From Oscillospiraceae bacterium (lineage in GTDB: Bacteria; Bacillota; Clostridia; Oscillospirales; Ruminococcaceae): a stretch of 55,098 nucleotides of DNA. The stretch covers positions 275,897 to 330,994 of the forward strand of contig JAJQGJ010000002.1 in assembly GCA_021200565.1 (NCBI GenBank), read 5' to 3'. Position numbers and translations under genes: made by a program. Below, one piece after another: positions 23,384 through 31,578 of this stretch (within the stretch, counting starts at the first letter, position 1; every line of letters starts with the position of its first letter). Under the pieces are notes generated by a model. The model worked only from the letters and a program-made list of their open reading frames with translations. It was not told where the DNA came from and did no database searches.

Positions 23384-26300
23384 TCAGCCGTTAAGCTTGT
23401 AGGGCAGAAGCTTTTTGACTTCCTTGCTGCCGTCGTTGTAAACCGCATTCTCGCCGATATTCTTCTGGAAATTGCTGTTTCCAAGGTAGTTCATGCAGTC
23501 GTCAGCACTCATGCTGAAGGCAATCTTGTGCCTGCACATGTTCTTTATCTTGAGAGTCTTCGAGAAGTTGCGGTAGCCGCTCGCCTCAACAACGCAGCGG
23601 ATGCCGTTTCTTGCACCGACTGAAAACAGGTTGTCAATAATCGGAGTGGCGTCAAACTCTGTGGGATCAGTAGATGCCTGCGGAGCTGTCTGCTCGCTTC
23701 CGGGAACCGGTGTGCCGTAGCGGAAGAAGGATTCCCTGAAGAGGTTCGAGCCTCCGCCGCTCCCGTTCTGGTCGGGAAGCCGGCTGAATTCAGTAACAGC
23801 GATTTCAAGCCCGACAAAGATACAGATTGTATCCTCCATTATCTTCTTGTCCTTGATGTTTTTATCAATCTCGCTCAGCTTCGAGCACCATTCTTCTATA
23901 GAAACCATCAGCTCCGCTCCTGGAATTTCCTGACATAGTCTTCTCACCTCGTCGCCCGAATCGGTTGCGATGTCGGAGAATTCATACATGAAGACAAGAA
24001 GCTTATACCCACGGTATTTGCAGCTTCGCATTACCGACGTGAGAAGCTCCCAGCGCTGGTATGCGGTGCCGCCGACGATGGAGAGATTTTCGTCCGGCTG
24101 CCTTCCAAGGTCGACGCCAAAGCATGGTCGGAGTGTTGCCGAGCGCCCGAGATAAAGCCTCATATGCTGGTATCTGAGCGGCTCAAGCTTGTCAAGAGCC
24201 ATAGGCTCGCTGTCATCCCAGGAAACCTGCTCCTTAGTATTGACATAGAGAAGATTTCCCGAATACTGACCCTTGTATTTCGACATGAGGGCTCTTCCGA
24301 CAAGCGAAATGTCGTCGCTCTTCGAAAGAAGTCCACGGAACTTTTCAAGCCTGATTCCGGTCACGTCTCCCTGGCGGTTGCGGACCGGCACCTTCATGAT
24401 AAAGTCGCCCTGCTTCATGAGAGCAATAGTCTGCTCCATGCTGTCAGAATACATTCCTCTGTCAGCCTCAAGCGTGTTCTTGAGCTCCTGAGGTGAAGCC
24501 TCGTTTCTCATGGCGATTCGAAGACCGATCTGTGCCTTCGAAGCAAGCGAAAGACCGCTCAAGCCTGTACTGAATACCTGGTCAGCCAAAAGGCATGTGA
24601 TTCCCTGCGCACGGTATTCACGCAGGATGTTCTCGAGCATGTCCTTATACTTCATTTCAGTCGAAACGAATTGGCTCATCTCGTGGAACTCGTCGATGAC
24701 AATGAACAGTCTCGGGAGATTCACATATCCCGGCTCGCCCTTGTGCCTGCGATATTCCGCAAGGTTCTGCGACTCAAATCGGTTCAGAAGCTCGGTTCGG
24801 CGGTTCGCCTCCTCATAAATCTTGTCAAGAAGACTGAATGTGAAGTCGGGAGTCTTGCTCACGCCTATCAGCTTGATATGAGGGGGAGTGAATTTCTTAT
24901 AGAGGAAGAACTCAGTCTGTTTGTAGTCGACAAGCCATATCTCAAGGTCATCCGGACTGTAGTGAAGACATGCGCTCAGAATAATCGTATGTAAAAGTGT
25001 GGATTTACCGCTGTTTGTGCCGCCGGAGATGAAGCCGTGAACGCTTCCCGTTCCTCCGAGCTCCAGGTCGACAAGGTTTCCTCTTGAATCGAGCGCCATC
25101 GGAATGGAAAGCTTCTTTGAAGCGTCCCTCTGGTCGATTCCCTTTGAATTGAAGACGTCAAAGAGCTTGTTGTTGACCGTGTCTCCGTCCTCATAATACT
25201 TTTTCAGAGCGGTCATGAAATTGTATATCTGATCCTCTGACGGGTTGCCGTAATCGTGAATATCAAGCCTCATGTTTCCCTTTTCGCAGATATTTCTGTC
25301 GAGGTCGACATGTATGAGCGGAATCTGGGTGTATTTCTCCGCAAGCTCCTTTATGGCGCCATATCCGCTCGGAGATGTTACGAGCATGAACGAATAGCCT
25401 GCAGCGGGAGCGTTTACAAAGAGCTTTTTCATGTCCTCCACAAGCTTGTTGTCAGGCGTGTCGGGGAAGTTGAAGTCAATATACCATGTGAACGGGAACT
25501 CAAAGTTGCCGCATTCCCTCACGTAGTCGAAGAGCGATTTGCTCTTTCCGGCTGTGAACTGGATTATCTCCGCCGGTCTTGAGCAGAGGTATTTTCTTCT
25601 CTCTGCGCAGGAAACCTGCTTCTCGGTGTTCTCATTGCTTGTGAAAAGCTCGAAGTTTATGTCGGTTGTACCGATGTTGATGACGTCTATGAGCCTTTCA
25701 AGGCTGGTTCCCTGGTGAAGTGAATCAAAAACAGAATAGCTTAAGTTTTCGGGAGGAACCGTTTTGAGCATCCGGGCGAGGAACTTTCTGACAAACTGGT
25801 TTGCCTTCGAATCGGTAGAGGCGGCGGAGCTCGTGCTCGAGGTCAGGACTATAATATTACTTTCATAGAGACTTATCCACGCCGGAAGCTCCTTTTTCTC
25901 CTCAGCACCATATTCATTCGGAAGTGAAACTCCGGCATTCAAGAGCATGACCTTCTCGGGCATCTCTGTCGGTGCCGAATATTCTCCCCACTTGCCGCAG
26001 GAGTTATCTCCCTCAGCCTTCATTCTTTCAACCTTTTCACGAAGGCTCTTGAGCTCCGAGGAGGAATCAAATCTTGAAAGAGTCTCGGAAGCCTGCTTCT
26101 TTTCTCCCTCAAATCTTCTGTCAAGGTCTTCTCTTGCCTTCATGTACCTTTCGTTTTCCTCAGCGGTTTTTCTTCTTGCTTCGGTAATCTTGGCACTCTT
26201 TTCTTCATTAGCCTTCGACTGAATCCCGCTTATCTCCTGATTGAGGTATGCGCAGCCGTCCTCAACGCTCCGGCAGATATTATAAGCTGCTTCCTCACGG

Positions 26301-26710
26301 GACATATACCCTCCGAGACGGAAGGTTCTTTTAATCCAGGCTACAAAGCCCTCATCAAGCGCTATATTCATAAGGCGGCTGAGCTCCGCTTCGTTCGCCA
26401 GCGACGGCTGCGGGTTGTATCCCGAAAGCCTCGACTGAGGGCACCAGTGCCTTACCGGGTCGGCATATTTCTGATAGCTGCTCTTCATCTGCGCATAGCC
26501 TGAAAGCTGCTTAGTTGTTCGGCTGTCGATGGCATTAAGAGCTGAGTCTTTCTCACTCTCATAGCTTCTTATTCTTGCAGCATGCTCGCTGTTTAATTTG
26601 TCTTCAGCCTTGCGCTTCTTTTCGTCGACATTTCTGAGATTCTGTGCAAGATTGCTCCTTCTTGCACGGAAGGAAGCCGCCTCGGCAAGAATTTCCTGTA
26701 CCTGTTTCAT
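23384..26710 (-). CDS. FtsK/SpoIIIE-family ATPase, EssC-like but without membrane or FHA segments
   Basis: A 1,108-aa ATPase. Residues 1-235 are mostly coiled coil, with a globular insertion at about 85-150. A central FtsK-type ATPase domain has Walker A GGTNSGKST (563-571) and Walker B IVIDEFHE (670-677). A C-terminal second ATPase-like domain is degenerate (IVGGTAYQRWELL where a P-loop would be). T7SS EssC/EccC proteins have transmembrane helices, two FHA domains (EssC) and three ATPase domains. Here no hydrophobic helix and no FHA are seen, so it would need a separate membrane anchor. Predicted motor for export of the WXG-like and LHH-toxin proteins. Confidence 0.87.
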   Translation of the reverse strand: MKQVQEILAEAASFRARRSNLAQNLRNVDEKKRKAEDKLNSEHAARIRSYESEKDSALNAIDSRTTKQLSGYAQMKSSYQKYADPVRHWCPQSRLSGYNPQPSLANEAELSRLMNIALDEGFVAWIKRTFRLGGYMSREEAAYNICRSVEDGCAYLNQEISGIQSKANEEKSAKITEARRKTAEENERYMKAREDLDRRFEGEKKQASETLSRFDSSSELKSLREKVERMKAEGDNSCGKWGEYSAPTEMPEKVMLLNAGVSLPNEYGAEEKKELPAWISLYESNIIVLTSSTSSAASTDSKANQFVRKFLARMLKTVPPENLSYSVFDSLHQGTSLERLIDVINIGTTDINFELFTSNENTEKQVSCAERRKYLCSRPAEIIQFTAGKSKSLFDYVRECGNFEFPFTWYIDFNFPDTPDNKLVEDMKKLFVNAPAAGYSFMLVTSPSGYGAIKELAEKYTQIPLIHVDLDRNICEKGNMRLDIHDYGNPSEDQIYNFMTALKKYYEDGDTVNNKLFDVFNSKGIDQRDASKKLSIPMALDSRGNLVDLELGGTGSVHGFISGGTNSGKSTLLHTIILSACLHYSPDDLEIWLVDYKQTEFFLYKKFTPPHIKLIGVSKTPDFTFSLLDKIYEEANRRTELLNRFESQNLAEYRRHKGEPGYVNLPRLFIVIDEFHEMSQFVSTEMKYKDMLENILREYRAQGITCLLADQVFSTGLSGLSLASKAQIGLRIAMRNEASPQELKNTLEADRGMYSDSMEQTIALMKQGDFIMKVPVRNRQGDVTGIRLEKFRGLLSKSDDISLVGRALMSKYKGQYSGNLLYVNTKEQVSWDDSEPMALDKLEPLRYQHMRLYLGRSATLRPCFGVDLGRQPDENLSIVGGTAYQRWELLTSVMRSCKYRGYKLLVFMYEFSDIATDSGDEVRRLCQEIPGAELMVSIEEWCSKLSEIDKNIKDKKIMEDTICIFVGLEIAVTEFSRLPDQNGSGGGSNLFRESFFRYGTPVPGSEQTAPQASTDPTEFDATPIIDNLFSVGARNGIRCVVEASGYRNFSKTLKIKNMCRHKIAFSMSADDCMNYLGNSNFQKNIGENAVYNDGSKEVKKLLPYKLNG

Positions 26711-26724
26711 CTTGATCGCCTCCC

Positions 26725-26940
26725 CTATTCGATGTCGTGCTCAATAAGCTCGAGCTTTTTTGAAAGCTCCGCCGCACCTGTTCCCAGGGCGTCGCAGGAA
26801 TCCTCGAAGCCTTCGATCATTTCGGTCATCCGCCTGATGTACTGCTCATAGAATGCATCGGTCGGCGGACCTGACCATCTTGAATGAAGCCTTGACCATA
26901 TTTCGTTAAGACCTGCTGATATATCGTGTTTTGCACTCAT
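26725..26940 (-). CDS. WXG100-like small protein
   Basis: A 71-aa protein with two helices and a central W-S-G turn (RLHSRWSGPPTDAFYEQY), the WXG100 signature in shortened form. It overlaps the stop codon of the VTT-domain gene by 4 bp (ATGA) and precedes the ATPase gene by 14 bp. Likely a secreted EsxA-type component or a substrate adaptor. It is shorter than the usual 95-100 residues. Confidence 0.8.
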   Translation of the reverse strand: MSAKHDISAGLNEIWSRLHSRWSGPPTDAFYEQYIRRMTEMIEGFEDSCDALGTGAAELSKKLELIEHDIE

Positions 26941-27491
26941 GAAAATACCCCACTATAGAACGAATACGCCCATTCCACAACGTCATATATCCTCGTATAT
27001 ATAAGAAGCTTTATGAACTTTCCGATAAAGCACGCCAGAAAGAACTTTCCAAGATTCATCTTCGTGCCGCCGGAATAGATTCCGACAACGTCGAAAAGCG
27101 GCAGCGGCAGAACGGCAAGAATGAAGACAAGAAGCGTGTCCGAGTGAACTTTCTCGGTCAGCTTTCCCAAAAACCTCTGGAATTTCGGGGAGAGATCCTT
27201 CGTTATCCTGCCGAATGCATAACCGACGAATTCTCCGAGAGTCGAGCCGAGTGCTGCAAAGAGTGAAACCAGAATGGGATTCATTATGAGAGCACAGCTT
27301 GCAGCAATCATCAGGCTCGGCGCAGGGAGAAGAACAGTCGAATTTGCAAGAAAGCAGAGAAGGAACAGACCCAGATAGCCGACGTCGCTCACCTGCCCGA
27401 TTCTGTCACGCATCACAAATATCGTGATCGAGATGGCGACTATTGCGACAAAGAACAGTATTTCAAAGGCTTTTCTGAGCTTTTGCTTCAT
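26937..27491 (-). CDS. VTT/DedA-domain membrane protein
   Basis: About 184 aa with a VTT (SNARE-associated, DedA-like) fold: several hydrophobic helices and the family patterns LGSTLGEFVGYAFGR and LPLPLFDVVGIYSGG. Related proteins act in lipid flipping or membrane homeostasis. The ATG at 27491 is chosen because GAGG lies about 10 nt upstream; an upstream GTG lacks a site. It is tucked between the polytopic membrane gene (1-bp gap) and the WXG100 gene. A role in the export machine is inferred only from this position. Confidence 0.8.
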   Translation of the reverse strand: MKQKLRKAFEILFFVAIVAISITIFVMRDRIGQVSDVGYLGLFLLCFLANSTVLLPAPSLMIAASCALIMNPILVSLFAALGSTLGEFVGYAFGRITKDLSPKFQRFLGKLTEKVHSDTLLVFILAVLPLPLFDVVGIYSGGTKMNLGKFFLACFIGKFIKLLIYTRIYDVVEWAYSFYSGVFS

Positions 27492-27492
27492 G

Positions 27493-28401
27493 TCATCCGC
27501 CCTCACTCATGGAGAATAAGACAGCTCCCGCTATTACAATTCCAACCACTACAATAACGATCATAATAACCGCATAGACCAGCGCAGCAACCAGAGCTGC
27601 AGCAGCAACAACCGCTACGAACATCAAAGGACCAAGCAATACTGCCCAGATGGTGCCGGTTGTTACCTGGCAGTCGGTTTTGCTCCAGCAGAGCCTTGTG
27701 AGAATTATTGCAAGGATTTCGGCGACAACCAGAACTATCGTCCATATTGTGAGTGTGACGCCGCTGTCAATATCGGTTTCGAAAAGATCCATGGCGAGAA
27801 CGCACAGCGGCTCGTACAAAGCCCATGCACCGACAAGCGTTGCGACGAAAACGAGCGCAAAATAGCAGAAGTTCTTCAGCCCGTTTACGAAGCCGCCCTT
27901 GAAGTAGGACATGCCGCCGACAGACTTTTCGATGGAATTTGCCTCGTCATAGATGCTGATTCCGGGATCTATAGGGCAGTGCCAGCCTTGGCTTGCCGAC
28001 TTGAGATATTTATCCTTATTCGCCCTGATAGAAATCCTTCCCATGCTGACACGGTTCCTTAAAAGCTTGACATTTCCGATATAGGAGGATATTTTCCCAT
28101 AGTATGAAATGTCGGTGACCTGATCAATGAGCATGGCAATCGCCATCAGAACAACCAGGAGTCCGCAGCCGAATCTCCACATCGGTCCCAAGTAGTCCTC
28201 CAGCATAATGAGAACTCCAATCAGCAGAGCCGCCCAGATAACGGTTATAACCATTGAGCCGATGATGCTTCCGGTGGTCTTTCCTCCCAGGCGGGAGTTG
28301 AAGCTGCTCTCAAGCTCGTTGAGGCTCTTTTCGCATTCGCTGAAGCGTTTTTCAGCGGCGCCTTCGTAATTCTGCAGGGTGATTTTTTCACTTAATGCCA
28401 T
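27493..28401 (-). CDS. Polytopic membrane protein of the export locus, unknown family
   Basis: A 302-aa protein with a short helical N-terminus (about 1-45) and some six transmembrane segments in three pairs: about 45-105, 170-235 and 245-298. The last pair is extremely rich in Val, Ala and Ile. A hydrophilic loop of about 60 residues joins the first and second pairs. I do not recognise the family. The start codon overlaps the kinase stop (TGATG). It is a good candidate for the membrane core missing from this locus, since no EssA, EssB, EsaA or EccD homologue is visible. Confidence 0.8.
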   Translation of the reverse strand: MALSEKITLQNYEGAAEKRFSECEKSLNELESSFNSRLGGKTTGSIIGSMVITVIWAALLIGVLIMLEDYLGPMWRFGCGLLVVLMAIAMLIDQVTDISYYGKISSYIGNVKLLRNRVSMGRISIRANKDKYLKSASQGWHCPIDPGISIYDEANSIEKSVGGMSYFKGGFVNGLKNFCYFALVFVATLVGAWALYEPLCVLAMDLFETDIDSGVTLTIWTIVLVVAEILAIILTRLCWSKTDCQVTTGTIWAVLLGPLMFVAVVAAAALVAALVYAVIMIVIVVVGIVIAGAVLFSMSEGG

Positions 28402-30746
28402 CAGTTTGTACCTCCCTTTGCGTTGTCGATAAGTGCGCAGAAGCCAAGCGGAGCAAGCCGGTCATAGACCTTGAAGCCGAAGCATCCGACAAGGTTGCGG
28501 CAGATTACGCCTCTCGTTTCATATACGCCGGTGACGATGCAGAACGGGTTGTCAGTAAGGAGTCTTCTCAGCTTGTCGACGCTGTCAACAAGCGGCGTGT
28601 AGGCTCTGAAAAGCTCTTCAACCGTTCCTGAAGCCGGTCCCTGGAAGTTTATGATGGCTGTTATAGCCTGCTTTCCGTCGGCGTCAAGAGGAGAATAGAC
28701 TTCATTTCTCTTTTCAACAAGCTGCTTTGTGTATGTAGCCATGCCGACGGGACCATATTTCAGGAAGAAGCTTCTTATAATTGTTGGGTCAGCTCCGGCT
28801 TTCACTGCGATATTGTCCATCATCGACATAAGAAGGCTTGCCTTGTTGAACATGTCGGTGCGGCTCAGATGTCCCCAGGTGCTGTTCACGGCGTCTTTAT
28901 AGCCCAATCCGTAGAGGAAGCCATAGAAATCGGCTCCGGCTTTGCGGTCAAGCATCTTTCTGAGAGCGTCGCCCTGGTAGAAATCGAGCGGGCTTGAAAA
29001 CATTGCATTTATAAGCCCCGGAATATCCGAAACGGTCTTCCCGCAGATAGAAAGCTTTCTTTCCTGTGCGAAGGAATTTCCGAACCAATAGCAGGCTATT
29101 TCCGGCTCGCTTATGGAAACAGCTTCAATGTCGTCGACAAGCTGTTTCGTCTTCTCGTCGACGGTTATTCCCTCGGTGTTCGCAAGCCAGTGGGAGACTA
29201 CATGCTCCTTCAAAAGCTCACCATAGGAAGCGGGATTTGCAGAAGAAAGCATCTTCTCGCCGAGCTCTCCGAGTCCCATATAGTTCTGACCCTTCCAGAC
29301 GATATGTCCCGGAGCAAAGAGGGTTTTCAGGAAGATACTCAGACCCTTGTCGCTGTCGGAATTACGATACTGCTCATCGACATTCTTTGCGGCTCTCGAA
29401 AGGTCGGTTCTGAACGAGCGGAAGAACTCCTCAAGATACTTGCCATAGAGGAGCTCCTTGCCCTCCTCCCAGCTCGCTTCATCCTTGGTGATAGCCATAA
29501 ACAGGCTCTTTTCATCACGGAACTCGCTGTTATATGCTCTGAAAGACTTGGTCCACGCCTCATCAGAGACGCCGCCCGCATAGTCGTGATCCGAAAGCCA
29601 GCGCTTTACGTCGTCATACTCAAAACGGTTCTGAGCGTCGAACTTGCAGAGTCCACGAATCAGGTTTTCGAGCTGGTATCTTCTCGGATCTACCCTTGAA
29701 AGCGGCGGCTTGCTCTTGTAGACGGAGTCAAGAACCATCTTGGCATCCATTTTATCATAGATGAAGTGACCCTCGAAGAGGCAGGCAATGGTTATGCCCA
29801 GAGCATAGTAGTCGGTCTTGGCATTGTAAATGAATATGGGATCGTCCGATAATCCAAGTCTCAGCTCCGGCGCTGCGAAGCCGTCGGTTGCAACTATCTT
29901 CCTTGTTGCTCTCGTTTTCCCTGTTTCAACAACCTTTGCCGTGCCGAAATCGCCGAGAATAAACCGGTTTCCAACCCGGAATATATTCTGTGGCTTGATG
30001 TCGGTATGGACAATTCCGAATTTATGTATACTGTGAACAGCTTCGTTCAGCTGGCGGGTGATTTCGCATACCTCGTCGAAGGAGAATGCGCCGTCGTCGG
30101 AAATGTCGCCATCGGGGATGTAGGGTGTGGTTTCGAAGTAGTATTTACTGTCGCCGAACTCCACTGTGCCGACCTCAATTATGGCAAGGGTATACTTCTG
30201 TCCATCCTCTGTGCCCATATATTCAAGAACCTTCGGGCGGGAGGAAACGGATGAATCCTTACTGTTCACCGGCTCATAGTAGACCTTTGCGACAACGTCG
30301 TTGCCGTCAGGGTCTGAGCAGAGGAGGATAACCGACTCTCCTCCTGCTGTGGACAGAACCTTTTTCACAGGGTAGACCTCTCCAGTGGAGGATGTGAGCT
30401 TTTCAAGCTTCGACACCGCCTCCTGGAAATCCTCAAGCTCTCTGAAATAGTTCGGAGTGTCCTTGTTGTCGGAATTCTCCGGATCGAGCATATTTGCGAC
30501 CTTTTTGCGCCAGCCCTCGTCGACAACGGTTGCCTTGCGCCCGGAATATGCGCCCTTTGCTCTCCAGCCCTCATCAATCTGAGTGGCTTTGCTGTCAGCC
30601 TGGCTGTTCGCTTTGCTGCCGCTTCCGTTCATCTTGGCTCTCCAGCCTTCGTCGACCTGGGTTGCCTGACGTGACTCGGAAGAGTTCATCTTCGCTCTCC
30701 AGCCCTCGTCAATCTGAGTAGCGTTGCGTTCAGTAGTTGAATCCAT
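28401..30746 (-). CDS. Hanks-type Ser/Thr protein kinase with TxxD-DEGWR repeats
   Basis: About 781 aa from the ATG at 30746 (ATGs at 30758 and 30764 are also possible). Residues 9-82 hold four copies of AT(Q/V)(I/V)DEGWR(A/K)K, with Thr at 10, 29, 55 and 73 each followed by Asp at +3. The kinase domain lies at about 123-390: Lys154, catalytic VHTDIKPQN (247-255), DFG 266-268, APE 292-294. The C-terminal 390 residues are alpha-helical and unassigned. No transmembrane segment, unlike PASTA kinases. The gene overlaps the PP2C gene by 17 bp. The repeats look like autophosphorylation sites for FHA recognition, with an FHA protein four genes upstream. Confidence 0.9.
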   Translation of the reverse strand: MDSTTERNATQIDEGWRAKMNSSESRQATQVDEGWRAKMNGSGSKANSQADSKATQIDEGWRAKGAYSGRKATVVDEGWRKKVANMLDPENSDNKDTPNYFRELEDFQEAVSKLEKLTSSTGEVYPVKKVLSTAGGESVILLCSDPDGNDVVAKVYYEPVNSKDSSVSSRPKVLEYMGTEDGQKYTLAIIEVGTVEFGDSKYYFETTPYIPDGDISDDGAFSFDEVCEITRQLNEAVHSIHKFGIVHTDIKPQNIFRVGNRFILGDFGTAKVVETGKTRATRKIVATDGFAAPELRLGLSDDPIFIYNAKTDYYALGITIACLFEGHFIYDKMDAKMVLDSVYKSKPPLSRVDPRRYQLENLIRGLCKFDAQNRFEYDDVKRWLSDHDYAGGVSDEAWTKSFRAYNSEFRDEKSLFMAITKDEASWEEGKELLYGKYLEEFFRSFRTDLSRAAKNVDEQYRNSDSDKGLSIFLKTLFAPGHIVWKGQNYMGLGELGEKMLSSANPASYGELLKEHVVSHWLANTEGITVDEKTKQLVDDIEAVSISEPEIACYWFGNSFAQERKLSICGKTVSDIPGLINAMFSSPLDFYQGDALRKMLDRKAGADFYGFLYGLGYKDAVNSTWGHLSRTDMFNKASLLMSMMDNIAVKAGADPTIIRSFFLKYGPVGMATYTKQLVEKRNEVYSPLDADGKQAITAIINFQGPASGTVEELFRAYTPLVDSVDKLRRLLTDNPFCIVTGVYETRGVICRNLVGCFGFKVYDRLAPLGFCALIDNAKGGTN
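30501..30722 (-). repeat. Four in-frame DEGWR repeats in the kinase N-terminus
   Basis: Four copies of an 11-residue unit, ATQIDEGWRAK, ATQVDEGWRAK, ATQIDEGWRAK and ATVVDEGWRKK, separated by Ser/Gly-rich linkers of 7-15 residues. The second-residue Thr and the Asp three positions later are invariant, as is DEGWR. Confidence 0.93.
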
Positions 30747-31578
30747 CTTGCGTCTCATCTCCATCTTCTGAATTTTCTTGTTCTGTATCGGTTTCTGTAT
30801 CTGCGGCTTCGCTTTCCGGAGCATCATCCTCACGTGCGGCACAGATGCAGACGCTTATGTTGTCCTCGCTGCCTAATGTCAGTGCGTCGTCGACAAGCTT
30901 GTCCGCCATCTCCTCAAGAGACATGTCGCTTTTGAGAATCTCCTTGATTCTCGCAGCGCCCACGCTGTCCCAAAGACCATCCGAGCAGAGAAGATACTTC
31001 TCGCCGACAGCCATAGGCGAATTGACCACATATATCTCCGGCGGCAGGCAGTCAGCACCCATGCACCGGGTGATGATGTTTCTGTGGGGATTGTCTGCAG
31101 CTTCCTCTTCGGTGAGCTGCCCCATGTCGACCATCTCCCTGACAACTGTGTGATCAACTGTCATTTTAGCCAGACCCCATCTGTCACACCGGTAGACCCT
31201 CGAGTCTCCCGAATGGAATATGACTATCGAGTTTTCAAGAAAGACGCAGCCGGCAACAGTCGTGCACATTTCCTTGTATGACGGCATCTCCTCTTTCTTC
31301 TCAAATACCGCACGGTTGCAGTTTTCAAGAACCTCCGAAAGATAATCTGCGTCTCCAAGGCTTCCCGGCTCCTCGTAGGAAAGAAACTCCAGAACCGTAT
31401 AGGCGGCGATTCCTCCTCCGGCATAGCCTCCGCAGCCGTCGCAGACAACTGCCAATGCGGGAAGCGAAGTCTCTCCCTCGCAGGAGGTCATATCAAGGAT
31501 GTTTCCTCCGACCAGGACACGGTCATCGTTCGTTTCCTTTATTCCTATATCAACCCTTGCTGCATATTCAAGCTTCAC
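30730..31578 (-). CDS. PP2C-family protein Ser/Thr phosphatase
   Basis: About 282 aa with the PPM metal-binding motifs: VCDGCGGYAGG, HSGDSRVYR, LLCSDGLWD and GSEDNISV. The last 35 residues are an acidic tail. Expected to reverse phosphorylation by the downstream kinase, with which it overlaps. The start is non-ATG: GTG at 31578 lies 6 nt after GAGGTGA and is preferred over TTG at 31581. It overlaps the AAA+ gene by 11-14 bp. Cytoplasmic. Confidence 0.92.
   Translation of the reverse strand: MKLEYAARVDIGIKETNDDRVLVGGNILDMTSCEGETSLPALAVVCDGCGGYAGGGIAAYTVLEFLSYEEPGSLGDADYLSEVLENCNRAVFEKKEEMPSYKEMCTTVAGCVFLENSIVIFHSGDSRVYRCDRWGLAKMTVDHTVVREMVDMGQLTEEEAADNPHRNIITRCMGADCLPPEIYVVNSPMAVGEKYLLCSDGLWDSVGAARIKEILKSDMSLEEMADKLVDDALTLGSEDNISVCICAAREDDAPESEAADTETDTEQENSEDGDETQDGFNY

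Noticed and set aside
30746-30842. Longer kinase start at 30842
   Set aside because: It would overlap the phosphatase gene by over 100 bp with Lys/Gln-rich sequence antisense-like in character; ATGs at 30746-30764 overlap it by 17-35 bp only.
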